A DNA stretch of 64,000 nt, taken from contig JAFLDV010000023.1 of assembly GCA_017302255.1 (NCBI GenBank), forward strand, positions 1 to 64,000. The letters run 5' to 3'. Position numbers and translations under genes: made by a program. Below are positions 35,898-44,267 of the stretch, one piece after another (the first letter of the stretch is position 1; each line of letters starts with the position of its first letter). A model generated the notes under the pieces. It ran no database searches. It saw only the letters and a program-made list of their open reading frames with translations, and had not been told where the DNA came from. The stretch is from Gammaproteobacteria bacterium (lineage in GTDB: Bacteria; Pseudomonadota; Gammaproteobacteria; Enterobacterales; Alteromonadaceae).

Positions 35898-36344
35898 TTA
35901 TTCAAAAATTTCTGTGTTGCTAACCTGCCACTGACCACTTTGCTTGGTTAACACCACGCTGCCTTTGATGCCTTCTGGGTTATACACAACTCCAACGATG
36001 CACTGAGTTGCATCACAGCTTGGAGCAAGCGTAACCGCGTCCGCATTGCCATCGGCATAACTTTGGGTCACAACCTGAGCCCCATACAGCTGCAAATTTA
36101 CTGGACGGCCGTCAAACGGCGGTTTGAAAGCGACACGAACCGGCACTCGCCCTGCGGCTTCCGGATGCAAATACATGGCGACATCCTTGTGACTAAGCAC
36201 TGCGCCAACAACGGCATCAAAGTCTGCCGTGGTGAGTATCGATTCTGAAGGATGTTTTCCAACATAAGATTGCGCGGTCACTCCACTAGAAGTACTAGCA
36301 CAAGCTTGAACCAGTAATAACAAACTTATCAATGCAATACGCAT
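35898..36344 (-). CDS. Small lipoprotein of unknown function
   Basis: A 148-residue protein with a lipoprotein signal (LLLLVQAC, Cys near residue 15). The mature domain is beta-rich, with a Cys pair in APSCDATQCIVG and no known motif. ATG 36344 is chosen because GGAG lies six bases upstream, inside the frame that starts at 36356. The convergent receptor gene and its terminator lie downstream. I know no family for it. Confidence 0.75.
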   Translation of the reverse strand: MRIALISLLLLVQACASTSSGVTAQSYVGKHPSESILTTADFDAVVGAVLSHKDVAMYLHPEAAGRVPVRVAFKPPFDGRPVNLQLYGAQVVTQSYADGNADAVTLAPSCDATQCIVGVVYNPEGIKGSVVLTKQSGQWQVSNTEIFE

Positions 36345-36616
36345 CACTTGCTCCATTTTTGTGACGATGGTTTGATTTAATTCGGCTGAATTTGCTCATG
36401 CCGTGGCTCGACATTAAAGCAAAAACAAACAAAACCATAACACTTTAGCAACCAAAGCTATAGTCACGACTTCAGTCTTTGTCATGAGCGCTAGCAACGG
36501 CTTAACTGTGAGAAAAATTAGGCAGCCACTAATTGTTGGCAGGGGCTTATTACTACTTGAGTTTACTCTGTTTTTTTGCGAGACTCTGCCCGCTTGTTGT
36601 CAAAACAATTCAGCTA

Positions 36617-36690
36617 GCGGGCGTCGTATAATGGTAATACCCCAGCTTCCCAAGCTGGTGCCGTGGGTTCGATTCCCATCGCCCGCTCCA
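36617..36690 (+). tRNA. tRNA-Gly (anticodon CCC)
   Basis: A 74-base cloverleaf with encoded CCA. The acceptor stem GCGGGCG (36617-36623) pairs with CGCCCGC, the discriminator is T, and CCA ends at 36690. The anticodon arm CCAGC-TTCCCAA-GCTGG places CCC at 36649-36651, reading GGG codons. The T arm GTGGGTTCGATTCCCAT is canonical. It is a lone tRNA gene with no clear terminator. Confidence 0.97.
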
Positions 36691-36816
36691 AAAATCGCAT
36701 GATCATTCCTAAAAACTGCATACGCCTAAGTTCAGACAAATGTGCTACATTGCGATAAGCAAAACGCCAGCATTCATGCTTAGATTATTGTTATCGACGT
36801 GTCGAAGAGAAATGGA

Positions 36817-37662
36817 ATGACTCAACAGATCAAACTTTCCGCAGCCTTAGTAGCTGAGCTAGTCGACCGACGTCAGCATGGCCGTGTCGGCCCATTATTA
36901 TCGCAACGTCCGGATTCACTGCCCGCAGCATTTGCAACGCAACAAGCCGTGGCCAGTTTGTTATCAAACCCAATTATCGGTTGGAAATGTGGTATGCCCA
37001 GCAGCGAGCGTTGGGTGTTAGCGCCACTATTTCAAGCTGAATTGCAAACGGCATCAACCTGCCAACTATGGCCAAGCAATAATGGTCTGGCTCGTGTCGA
37101 ACCTGAGTTATGTTTTGTGCTAAAACAGCCATTGCCGGCAAGGGTTTTGCCCTACTCCCCCCAAGAAATTGATGCGGCAATTGGCGCAACTCATATCGTT
37201 TTAGAACTTATTCAAAGTCGCTATGCCAACGATTCAGGGGCTTTATTTCTCGACCAACTTGCCGATGGTTTGTTTAATCAAGGGTTGTGGCTTGGACCAA
37301 AAATCCATGGCGAAGAAGCAAGTGCTTTTGAGCTGCGTTATCACGTCGGCTGCGCACAAGTTAGTGCAACCAACGCTAGCGAAGGTGAAACTGCAGGCAA
37401 TTCAGCCGCTGACGATACTAGCAATATGGTTTGCCTTGCCGGCAAGCATCCCAATCAAGCGCCACGATTACCCTTGTATTGGCTAGTTAATTTTCTGTCT
37501 GCGCACCAGATCGATCTAAGCGCAGGTCAAATGATCATTACCGGCTCTTATGCTGGTGTGTTAGAGTTTCCGCTTGATACTCCAATCCAATTGCACTTTG
37601 GTAGTTTGGGACAAATTGAGTTAGTTTTCGGTTCGCGAAATTCAACATCGGCCAACACTTAG
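36817..37662 (+). CDS. 2-keto-4-pentenoate hydratase-like protein (FAH fold)
   Basis: A 281-residue protein of the hydratase/decarboxylase branch of the FAH superfamily (MhpD-like). GWKCGMPS near 55 and the metal-binding pair in RVEPELCFVL near 95 match; late GQMIITGSYAGVLEF near 245 corresponds to the usual substrate-site loop. A low-complexity Ser/Thr/Asn/Ala insert (about 193-213) interrupts the fold and is unusual. ATG 36817 is preferred over GTG 36799. No aromatic degradation genes are near, so the substrate is open. Confidence 0.82.
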   Translation: MTQQIKLSAALVAELVDRRQHGRVGPLLSQRPDSLPAAFATQQAVASLLSNPIIGWKCGMPSSERWVLAPLFQAELQTASTCQLWPSNNGLARVEPELCFVLKQPLPARVLPYSPQEIDAAIGATHIVLELIQSRYANDSGALFLDQLADGLFNQGLWLGPKIHGEEASAFELRYHVGCAQVSATNASEGETAGNSAADDTSNMVCLAGKHPNQAPRLPLYWLVNFLSAHQIDLSAGQMIITGSYAGVLEFPLDTPIQLHFGSLGQIELVFGSRNSTSANT

Positions 37663-37713
37663 CCGAGCTTTTCATTTTCAAATCCGCGACCAGTTGAGAA
37701 ATCAGGAGTTGGT

Positions 37714-39066
37714 ATGGAGTTTTTGCCATCAGAATGGCTGAATATGAGCCCCCTATTGGCATTCGGTTGTTTGTTGGTCGTGGGTGCTATGGGCGGTTAT
37801 TTAGCGCATCTCTGGTCTTGGTTACCGAGTATCACCGGTTTTATGGCTGTCGGCTTTTTGATTGGGCCTGGTGGTTTAGGCCTGTTAAACGAAGAAGCGT
37901 TGCAACAAGCTCGTATTTTAATTGATATCGCACTTGCACTTATTTTATATCGACTTGGCACCTCGCTCGATTTGCGCTTTATTCGACAAAATCTTGGATT
38001 ATTGCTGACGTCTCTTGCAGAAGCCGTGCTCAGCTTCACCGGGGTTTTCACTTTGTTGTGGGCTTTGCAATTTCCCCCTGTTATCGCTGCGGTCATCGCT
38101 GCGATCTTAATTTCCTCGTCACCTGCAGTGTTATTGCACGTTGCCCACGAGGTTGGCGCTAAAGGTCCGGTCACCGAATCAGCAAAAACCCTAGTAGCAC
38201 TGAATAACTTGTGGTCGTTTTTAGCCTTTGTACTGGTGATCCCGGCGCTGTTGCTGCAAGAACATGTCAGCTTTACCACCGTGGTGCTGCAGCCAATGTA
38301 CTTGTTGGGCGGCTCCGCATTATTGGGCTTAGTCATGGGCTATTTGCTGCATTTTTTAAGCAGCCGAACCCATCACGCTGAACAGTATAAAGTTGCTTTG
38401 GTGGTCGGAACCTTAATGCTCACCCTTGGTTTGGCCCAACAGCTGAAACTATCGGCACTATTTGCCCCCTTGCTAGTTGGGATAGTGGTGCGCAGTATCG
38501 AACGCAAAGTAGTAGTGTCTGCCATTGAATTTGGCAGCGCTTTTGAATTGTTCTTTATCGTGCTGTTTGTCTACGCCGGCGCTAACTTGCACCTTGCCGA
38601 TTTATGGCAATTTGCGCCTGTTATTTTGGTCTTGGTGCTGGTGCGTAGCCTGCTAAAAACCATGATGGTGGCATTTGCGCTGCGCTGGCAAGGTGTTCGT
38701 TGGCCTGCAGCCACCGCAAGTGGCTTGTTGCTTATTCCGATGGCAGGTTTGGCTATCGGTCTCACCCAAACCAGTGCCAAATTGGTTCCTGAACAGGCTG
38801 GCCTCATCAGCGCAATAGTGCTCGGTGCAGTTACACTTTTTGAAACTGTCGGACCACCAATTGCTGCTTGGGCGTTTCGTTTAGCCGGTGAAACCGCCGA
38901 GCAAAAAAACGCGGATCCAAAAAATCAAAAGCTTAACCAAGGTTGGAAAATTGCTGGCTCGGTTGACGTGGACTTAAGTGTCATTCACCAAGCCAACCCA
39001 GACAACGCAGAACCTGTTGCACCAGCAGCACCTGTCCAACGCAGTCGTTGGTGGTTTTGGCGCTAG
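37714..39066 (+). CDS. Cation:proton antiporter (CPA2 family)
   Basis: A 450-residue monovalent cation/proton antiporter with about twelve helices and a hydrophilic tail of 65 residues. GFLIGPGGLGLL near 50 is the family's early loop, FRLG-type LALILYRLGTSLDL near 75-88 is the conserved helix, and ISSSPAVLLHVAHEVGAKGPV near 135 follows. Closest to the KefB/GerN-type exchangers, but it lacks a TrkA-N domain. AGGAG lies five bases before ATG 37714. It follows the hydratase-like gene by 51 bases and may be cotranscribed. Confidence 0.88.
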   Translation: MEFLPSEWLNMSPLLAFGCLLVVGAMGGYLAHLWSWLPSITGFMAVGFLIGPGGLGLLNEEALQQARILIDIALALILYRLGTSLDLRFIRQNLGLLLTSLAEAVLSFTGVFTLLWALQFPPVIAAVIAAILISSSPAVLLHVAHEVGAKGPVTESAKTLVALNNLWSFLAFVLVIPALLLQEHVSFTTVVLQPMYLLGGSALLGLVMGYLLHFLSSRTHHAEQYKVALVVGTLMLTLGLAQQLKLSALFAPLLVGIVVRSIERKVVVSAIEFGSAFELFFIVLFVYAGANLHLADLWQFAPVILVLVLVRSLLKTMMVAFALRWQGVRWPAATASGLLLIPMAGLAIGLTQTSAKLVPEQAGLISAIVLGAVTLFETVGPPIAAWAFRLAGETAEQKNADPKNQKLNQGWKIAGSVDVDLSVIHQANPDNAEPVAPAAPVQRSRWWFWR

Positions 39067-39090
39067 GTTCATCAGATCCGTGGTGATGAA

Positions 39091-40215
39091 CTACCAACGC
39101 CCAGCGTTCATCAACCCGATGATCATGCCAACATAACCAGCGATAATCCCGACTGCGGAGCCAAACACACAACCCCAAAACTGCATACGCTGCCGTTTTG
39201 CCTCTGCAGGATCGTTCATACGCTGGCGCATCAACCTCGGGCCGATAATTTGGTATAACCGTAACGAACTCACGACAACACCAGCCACCAGCACAGTCAT
39301 TGCCAGTAACGGCCCGAAGCTTCCACTCGTCATTTCATAGGCCAGCGTCAGCAAAAACCCCATCATCAAGATAAATCCGATGCTTTGCATCCGCAGTCGC
39401 CGGAGCAAAATGCGTTCTTGTTCACTATCGGCCGCGTTCAACGAATGACGCATCCCCCAATAAGCGGCCAAGGCCGCTAAGCCAGCGCCTATCATGGCAC
39501 CACCAAACATGATGGCTAACTTGCTCGAGCCACTGCTGTTACTGGCAGCAGCACTTGCTACTGCTGCCGCAGCTGGAGGTGCAAAAGTCAGATTGGCCAT
39601 AATCAGTGCCGTTAGGCCTAAACCTGGTGCAGTACTGAGCAGCAAATTGCCATATTTTGCCAGCAGTTCTGCTTTTAATGCTTCCCGCACACGCTGCAAT
39701 TTCTTACGCACATTCGCTTCGCTTAAACCCAGCAGGTCGGCAACCTGCTGACTCGATTGTTCCTCGCGGTAATACAGCAACACAATTTCGCGACTATCAT
39801 CCGGCAGCGCATCAATAAACTCGCTGAGGATGATCGACTGTTCACTGCGTTCAAAATTTTGCGTTAAACAGGCATCTGGATCGGCAAAACTCTCTAGCAA
39901 TAACTCGGCTTCCTCGCCACGCACCGTGCTACTGACTCGATTATCCCGTAAATAGTTGTAGGCTCGGTAACGGGTAATTTGACGAACCCAAGGCAAAAAA
40001 CTCGCCGGTTCTTTTAATGTACCGAGCTGCTGCCAAACATAGATAAATACATCTTGGGCAACTTCTTCACTGGCATCCAAATCGCGCAATATGGCCAAAG
40101 CGATCCCCGAAACTGTTTGTCGACAACGATTCACCAATCGTTCGAACGCCACCACATTACCTTCTGTTGCCGCAAGCACGTCCGGCACTAAGGTCTGTTC
40201 AACACTTGTTATCAT
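39091..40215 (-). CDS. ECF-type sigma factor fused to a membrane domain
   Basis: A 374-residue protein. Residues 1-185 are an ECF sigma-70 factor: region 2 with ILRDLDASEEVAQDVFIYVW near 45, and region 4 with LLYYREEQSSQQVADLLGLS near 145 followed by EANVRKKLQRVR. Residues 190-374 hold four to five membrane helices (about 195, 232, 275, 300, 350) instead of ending after region 4. A membrane-tethered sigma factor could be its own anti-sigma device. It starts directly at the stop of the upstream hydrolase gene (TAAATG), with AAGGGG inside that gene. Confidence 0.85.
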   Translation of the reverse strand: MITSVEQTLVPDVLAATEGNVVAFERLVNRCRQTVSGIALAILRDLDASEEVAQDVFIYVWQQLGTLKEPASFLPWVRQITRYRAYNYLRDNRVSSTVRGEEAELLLESFADPDACLTQNFERSEQSIILSEFIDALPDDSREIVLLYYREEQSSQQVADLLGLSEANVRKKLQRVREALKAELLAKYGNLLLSTAPGLGLTALIMANLTFAPPAAAAVASAAASNSSGSSKLAIMFGGAMIGAGLAALAAYWGMRHSLNAADSEQERILLRRLRMQSIGFILMMGFLLTLAYEMTSGSFGPLLAMTVLVAGVVVSSLRLYQIIGPRLMRQRMNDPAEAKRQRMQFWGCVFGSAVGIIAGYVGMIIGLMNAGRW

Positions 40216-41142
40216 TTAGCGTGCCCCTTGCAGGAACTTATTGATTTTATTAAACATCCACTGCGGATCGTCGAGCATAATAAAATGCCGTGATTGCCAA
40301 TTAAATTCAAGAGTAGCTTGTGGGGCCGCCGCTAATTGTTGTTGATAAAGGCTGGTCACGGCAGGACGCATACTCTCTGCTGGTAACGCGCCACCTGCGC
40401 CAAGCAATAATACCGGTTGACGTAATTTCGCCAACTCTGGTCGCAGATCGCTGGTTAATAGCTCAAACATCGCTTGCCCAACTGCACTGCGGTCTGAAGC
40501 CATAGCCATCGCTAAGACCTGGTCGGCATTTTTACCGGCACTGGCTTGAATAAATAACCCTTGAGCTATTGTCGAGCGAAATTGTTCGGCAGAAAATTGC
40601 TGGTACATCAACTTAATCTGTGCAGCTTGTTGTTGCATATCAGACACTTGCGTTTTGGCGTCACGCGTAAACACTGGCGCTAAATAGGGTAAACCATCCA
40701 CCGCCACAATTGGCCCGATCAAATCTGGGGCAGAAGTTGCAAGCGCAAATGCCATGTACCCGCCAAGACTGTGACCAATAACTACCGGCTTATTCAGCTT
40801 CTGCTCGCGAATATAATTCAGCAGTTCGGTTTTAACGACCGGTAACAAAGGTCCTGCAATAGCCGGCTTTCCAGCAAAACCAGCAATATGCACAACATGC
40901 ACTTGATGGTTTTTCCTGAGCTCGTCGACTGTACTCTGCCAAACCGAACCATCTGACATTAAACCCGGAATTAATATAACCGGCGCTGCAACGGTATTTG
41001 GCGATGCTGAAGACTCAGTTACCGAAACCGAAAAGCTTTGATATTCCGCTGTCTTAGCATTTGCCGGTTGATTTAAATAACAAATAAGTGACACGTATAA
41101 TGCGATAAACACTGCTTTAGTATTGGATTTGCACTTGATCAT
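40216..41142 (-). CDS. Secreted alpha/beta hydrolase
   Basis: A 308-residue alpha/beta hydrolase with an N-terminal signal peptide (cleavage near ANAK, about 30). The nucleophile elbow GHSLGG lies near 125, with the oxyanion strand ILIPGLMSDGSVW near 58 and a late RHFIMLDDP containing the catalytic His near 285. ATG 41142 has AAGGAG seven bases upstream. The sigma factor gene abuts its stop, so they are cotranscribed; the hydrolase could be the product or partner of that sensing system. Confidence 0.86.
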   Translation of the reverse strand: MIKCKSNTKAVFIALYVSLICYLNQPANAKTAEYQSFSVSVTESSASPNTVAAPVILIPGLMSDGSVWQSTVDELRKNHQVHVVHIAGFAGKPAIAGPLLPVVKTELLNYIREQKLNKPVVIGHSLGGYMAFALATSAPDLIGPIVAVDGLPYLAPVFTRDAKTQVSDMQQQAAQIKLMYQQFSAEQFRSTIAQGLFIQASAGKNADQVLAMAMASDRSAVGQAMFELLTSDLRPELAKLRQPVLLLGAGGALPAESMRPAVTSLYQQQLAAAPQATLEFNWQSRHFIMLDDPQWMFNKINKFLQGAR

Positions 41143-41537
41143 CAAGCAACTCCTTCCATGATGGTGATTTCGGCCTCGTCGAATTTCGACGAAGTGGCCT
41201 GCAATGTCTGGCTACGCTTGGTAAAAATGCAGGTCCTTATTCCCAAGTACCCTGAGCAAAGCTGTGTGTGACAAAGTTTTTGAAATATTTTTTGGCTAGT
41301 GGCGTTTGCGCTGCAAAGTTCGCTTGAGTTCGTGGCTCAATTAATCGACAATCGGCAGAATTTATTTGCTTATGACAAGTAAGAAAAGCGTAGCCTTCCA
41401 TCGATTTGCAATGATATGCAGTTAGGCTATGCCCAAAATTTTACAGAATTAGATCAACAGCCAACGCCGCCGAATAGTCCGAAAAATAATGGTGCGGCCA
41501 AAGTTAGATCGATTATTAATCTGTTGCGGAGTACTTT
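41143..41537. other. Intergenic region between divergent hydrolase and beta-lactamase genes
   Basis: 395 bases without a gene; it must carry two divergent promoters. I see no ampR-like gene, no strong inverted repeat and no reading frame of plausible composition. Confidence 0.55.
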
Positions 41538-42458
41538 TTGCTGAGTTTATGTTTTCTTCGACTAGGTCGGACCGGCACAGCCATGCTGCTAACGTTACTG
41601 CTTGGCGTCGCTTGGCAGACGCAAGCAAAAACCGAACTGCCACTGGCCCCGGTACAAGCACTGCTGACAGAAAAACGCTTGGTGGTTGGCTTAGCCGTGT
41701 CGGAACTTGGCACTAATTCGCGTTGGCAACTAAACCCGCAACAGCAATTCCCACTGATGTCGGTATTCAAATTTCCGCAGGCCATATTGGTACTCAAACA
41801 CGTCGACGAAGGTAAATTACGGCTCGACCAGCAAGTGTCTATCGACCGTCGCCAGCTGATGTTAAAAACCTGGAGCCCGATGCTCAAGGATCACACTGCG
41901 CAACAATTTTCATTAACAGTGAAAGAGTTACTTCGATATTCAGTGTCTTTAAGTGACAACAATGCGTGCGACATTTTGTTTAATTTGATTGGTGGCCCAG
42001 CTGCGCTACAACAATATTTCGTCGACTTAGGCATTACCGACGTGCAAATTCGCATCAACGAATTTGGCTTGAATCAGAAATTCAGCGCCCAATATGAAAA
42101 CTGGATAAAACCCGCAGCAGCCTTAGAATTGTTGGAAAAATTCTATGCCGCAGAATTATTGTCGTCTCATAGCCAACAATTGTTGTGGGATCTGATGTTA
42201 GAAACACCTACAGGCCAAAAACGGCTCAAAGCTGGCATCGGCAACGACGCTTTACTCGCCCATAAAACTGGCACCTCAAGTCAAGATACCGACGGTTTAC
42301 TGGCTGGCATCAACGACATCGGCATTGTGCAATTGCCTGATGGCCGCGCATACGCAATTGCCATATTTGTGAAAAACAGTTACGAAAGCTTTGATGATAC
42401 CGAAAGACTAATTGCGGAGATTAGCAGCAAGGTTTATCAGGCGTTTACGCAACAGTAA
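41538..42458 (+). CDS. Class A beta-lactamase (subclass A2-like)
   Basis: Serine beta-lactamase of 306 residues. The catalytic set is complete: SVFK at 75-78 (Ambler S70/K73), SDN at 139-141 (S130), NEFGLN with E175 (E166) and N179 (N170), and KTG at 243-245 (K234). TWSPM near 111 and overall spacing suggest subclass A2 (PER/CepA relatives). A signal peptide precedes about residue 30. The start is TTG 41538, with GGAG six bases upstream. There is no adjacent regulator or mobile element; this looks like a resident chromosomal enzyme. Confidence 0.9.
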   Translation: MLSLCFLRLGRTGTAMLLTLLLGVAWQTQAKTELPLAPVQALLTEKRLVVGLAVSELGTNSRWQLNPQQQFPLMSVFKFPQAILVLKHVDEGKLRLDQQVSIDRRQLMLKTWSPMLKDHTAQQFSLTVKELLRYSVSLSDNNACDILFNLIGGPAALQQYFVDLGITDVQIRINEFGLNQKFSAQYENWIKPAAALELLEKFYAAELLSSHSQQLLWDLMLETPTGQKRLKAGIGNDALLAHKTGTSSQDTDGLLAGINDIGIVQLPDGRAYAIAIFVKNSYESFDDTERLIAEISSKVYQAFTQQ

Positions 42459-42463
42459 TCGGC

Positions 42464-43282
42464 TTATATCGGCTTAGCCAAGAAGTCTGTGACTTCGCTG
42501 ACTTTGCTTCGACTCACCGGAATTTCGGCTTGGTTCACTAACACCAATATGCCCTCACGACCTTGTCTGCGAAATTCTTGCACAGCCGCTTTGTTAACCC
42601 AATAAGATCTATGCGGCTGCATACCGGCAAGGCCATCGCAGGCCATAATTGCATCTTTTAGGTTGGATAAAATTAAAGCTTGTCCGGCAGTAGTCACAAC
42701 CATTAAATAATGTAATTCAGATTTCAAATACAAAATCTGCCCTCTTTTACTCTCGGGAAGTAACGCCAATAATTGGATTGCCGGTTCTGCCATATCAGTT
42801 TTTTCTGCCAGCACCTCCGCTGATGTGGTCTGATCTTGGATTTTCACCACCTTAAAACCCAGCATCCATGGTGCGTTGATTGCGAGCCAGCATAAAACAA
42901 CAGGGGGCATTACCCCGCTAGCTTCATCTGCGAGTGCACGCCAAACCTCTAAATGCCCTTGCGGCAAAGGATCATTGCCAAGCATGAGATCGGCGAGCAG
43001 TGCAAATGGCACAAAAAACAATGCTCCAACACATCCGGCGATGAATAATCTAAACCAAGGGTTCAATTGATTAAAGCGCCTGAATGACATCCCCAGTTTG
43101 TAGCTAACGACCATGAGCAGCATGGGTCCAATGCTTTGGAATAACCAAAGTAAAAGATTGATCCCAAACGCTACATCGTTGCTGTTTTCAATCAATGCAA
43201 ACAACAGCGCAAGCAAAATGCTAATACTCGCGAAGTATTTGGTCGGCGATACGTCACCCAAATCGAACGAATACTGACTCAT
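42464..43282 (-). CDS. Membrane-bound LytTR-type transcription regulator
   Basis: A 272-residue protein with four membrane helices in the first 150 residues (about 18, 45, 82, 125) and a C-terminal LytTR DNA-binding domain from about 180. ILYLKSELHYLMVVT, LKDAIMAC, HRSYWVNKAAV and IPVSRSKVSEV are typical of that domain. No receiver domain is present, so it probably senses a membrane signal directly. AAGGAG lies before ATG 43282. It is divergent from the outer-membrane barrel gene 130 bases away, a candidate target. Confidence 0.86.
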   Translation of the reverse strand: MSQYSFDLGDVSPTKYFASISILLALLFALIENSNDVAFGINLLLWLFQSIGPMLLMVVSYKLGMSFRRFNQLNPWFRLFIAGCVGALFFVPFALLADLMLGNDPLPQGHLEVWRALADEASGVMPPVVLCWLAINAPWMLGFKVVKIQDQTTSAEVLAEKTDMAEPAIQLLALLPESKRGQILYLKSELHYLMVVTTAGQALILSNLKDAIMACDGLAGMQPHRSYWVNKAAVQEFRRQGREGILVLVNQAEIPVSRSKVSEVTDFLAKPI

Positions 43283-43412
43283 CGTGAGCTCCTTGCTCTA
43301 TCCATGCTGCCCATTGGTGCAAAAAACTGCCCATTCATGCAATTGCAAAAACCAAGCAATATAAATTCGCATAATAAAAACAGTTCATTTCATTCAATAA
43401 GGAATAAATCTT

Positions 43413-44057
43413 ATGGCTATCAATCGCAACTTATCAATTCTTTTTACCACAGTCGCTATCTCAGTGTGCAGTACCACTTTGCAAGCTGCCGAATCCGGCC
43501 ATTTTTACTTGAAGCCCTATACGGGCATCAGTTACATGAACGATGTCACTGGAATGTCGGGGGCATCCAGTGTTGAAGTCGAGCTAGACAAAGGCTTAGT
43601 GTTGGGCGCAGCTTTTGGCTACCGTTACAATGCCAATATTGCGGCAGAGTTTGCTTGGGAATATCGAACCAACGATAGCGAAACTAAAGTCGGTACTGAG
43701 TTTTATCCCGAAGGAAACTATGCCTCAAATCTGTTTTATCTCAATGGCATCTATTTCTTTGATCCAATTGGCAAGTTGACTCCATACCTCGGCGCGGGTC
43801 TGGGTTGGATGCAAGAGATCGATATAGATTTAGAGCGCAGTGGAGTGGAAACGTCCTTTTCTAATAGTGGCAAGTTGTCCTACCAAGGTTTTGTCGGTCT
43901 CGAATACCAGCTTTCTTCAGCTTGGTCGATCCATACAGAGTTGCGCCATGCAGGCGCTAAATCGGGTGATTTAATCGGCGAACAAAACAAAGCATTGTTC
44001 GCTAATTTGAATTACAAACCCTTTACTTGGCAGTTAGGGGCGAAGTATCAATTCTGA
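43413..44057 (+). CDS. Outer-membrane beta-barrel protein
   Basis: A 214-residue protein with a signal peptide (cleavage near LQAAE, about 26) and alternating polar/hydrophobic strands typical of an eight-stranded OmpA/OmpW-like barrel. YLGAGLGWMQE and the terminal GAKYQF, with Phe at the end for BAM recognition, support this. AAGGA precedes ATG 43413. It may be controlled by the divergent LytTR-type regulator. Confidence 0.85.
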   Translation: MAINRNLSILFTTVAISVCSTTLQAAESGHFYLKPYTGISYMNDVTGMSGASSVEVELDKGLVLGAAFGYRYNANIAAEFAWEYRTNDSETKVGTEFYPEGNYASNLFYLNGIYFFDPIGKLTPYLGAGLGWMQEIDIDLERSGVETSFSNSGKLSYQGFVGLEYQLSSAWSIHTELRHAGAKSGDLIGEQNKALFANLNYKPFTWQLGAKYQF

Positions 44058-44097
44058 CGACCAATTGTAAACTTTAACTTGCATGGCATTTCAGCGA

Positions 44098-44127
44098 ATG
44101 AGGCAGGCTAGCAAAAGCTTGCCTCAT
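44098..44127 (+). terminator. Inverted repeat after the barrel gene
   Basis: ATGAGGCAGGCT (44098-44109) pairs with AGCTTGCCTCAT (44116-44127), allowing one G-T pair. The T run is poor, so intrinsic termination is uncertain. Confidence 0.45.
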
Positions 44128-44267
44128 TGCGAGATAACAATCTTGCTGAAACTAAGCATCAGTTTGGCTATTAATCAGCTACCGTCGATAATCTCAACTT
44201 ACAGTTCCGTTTGATTTGGCTTATAGTCGGTTATTATCTATCCAGATCAACAGGCTAGGCTGGTCAC

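Noticed and set aside
36484-36702. 72-codon ORF spanning the tRNA-Gly gene
   Set aside because: It reads through a clear tRNA and has no ribosome binding site.
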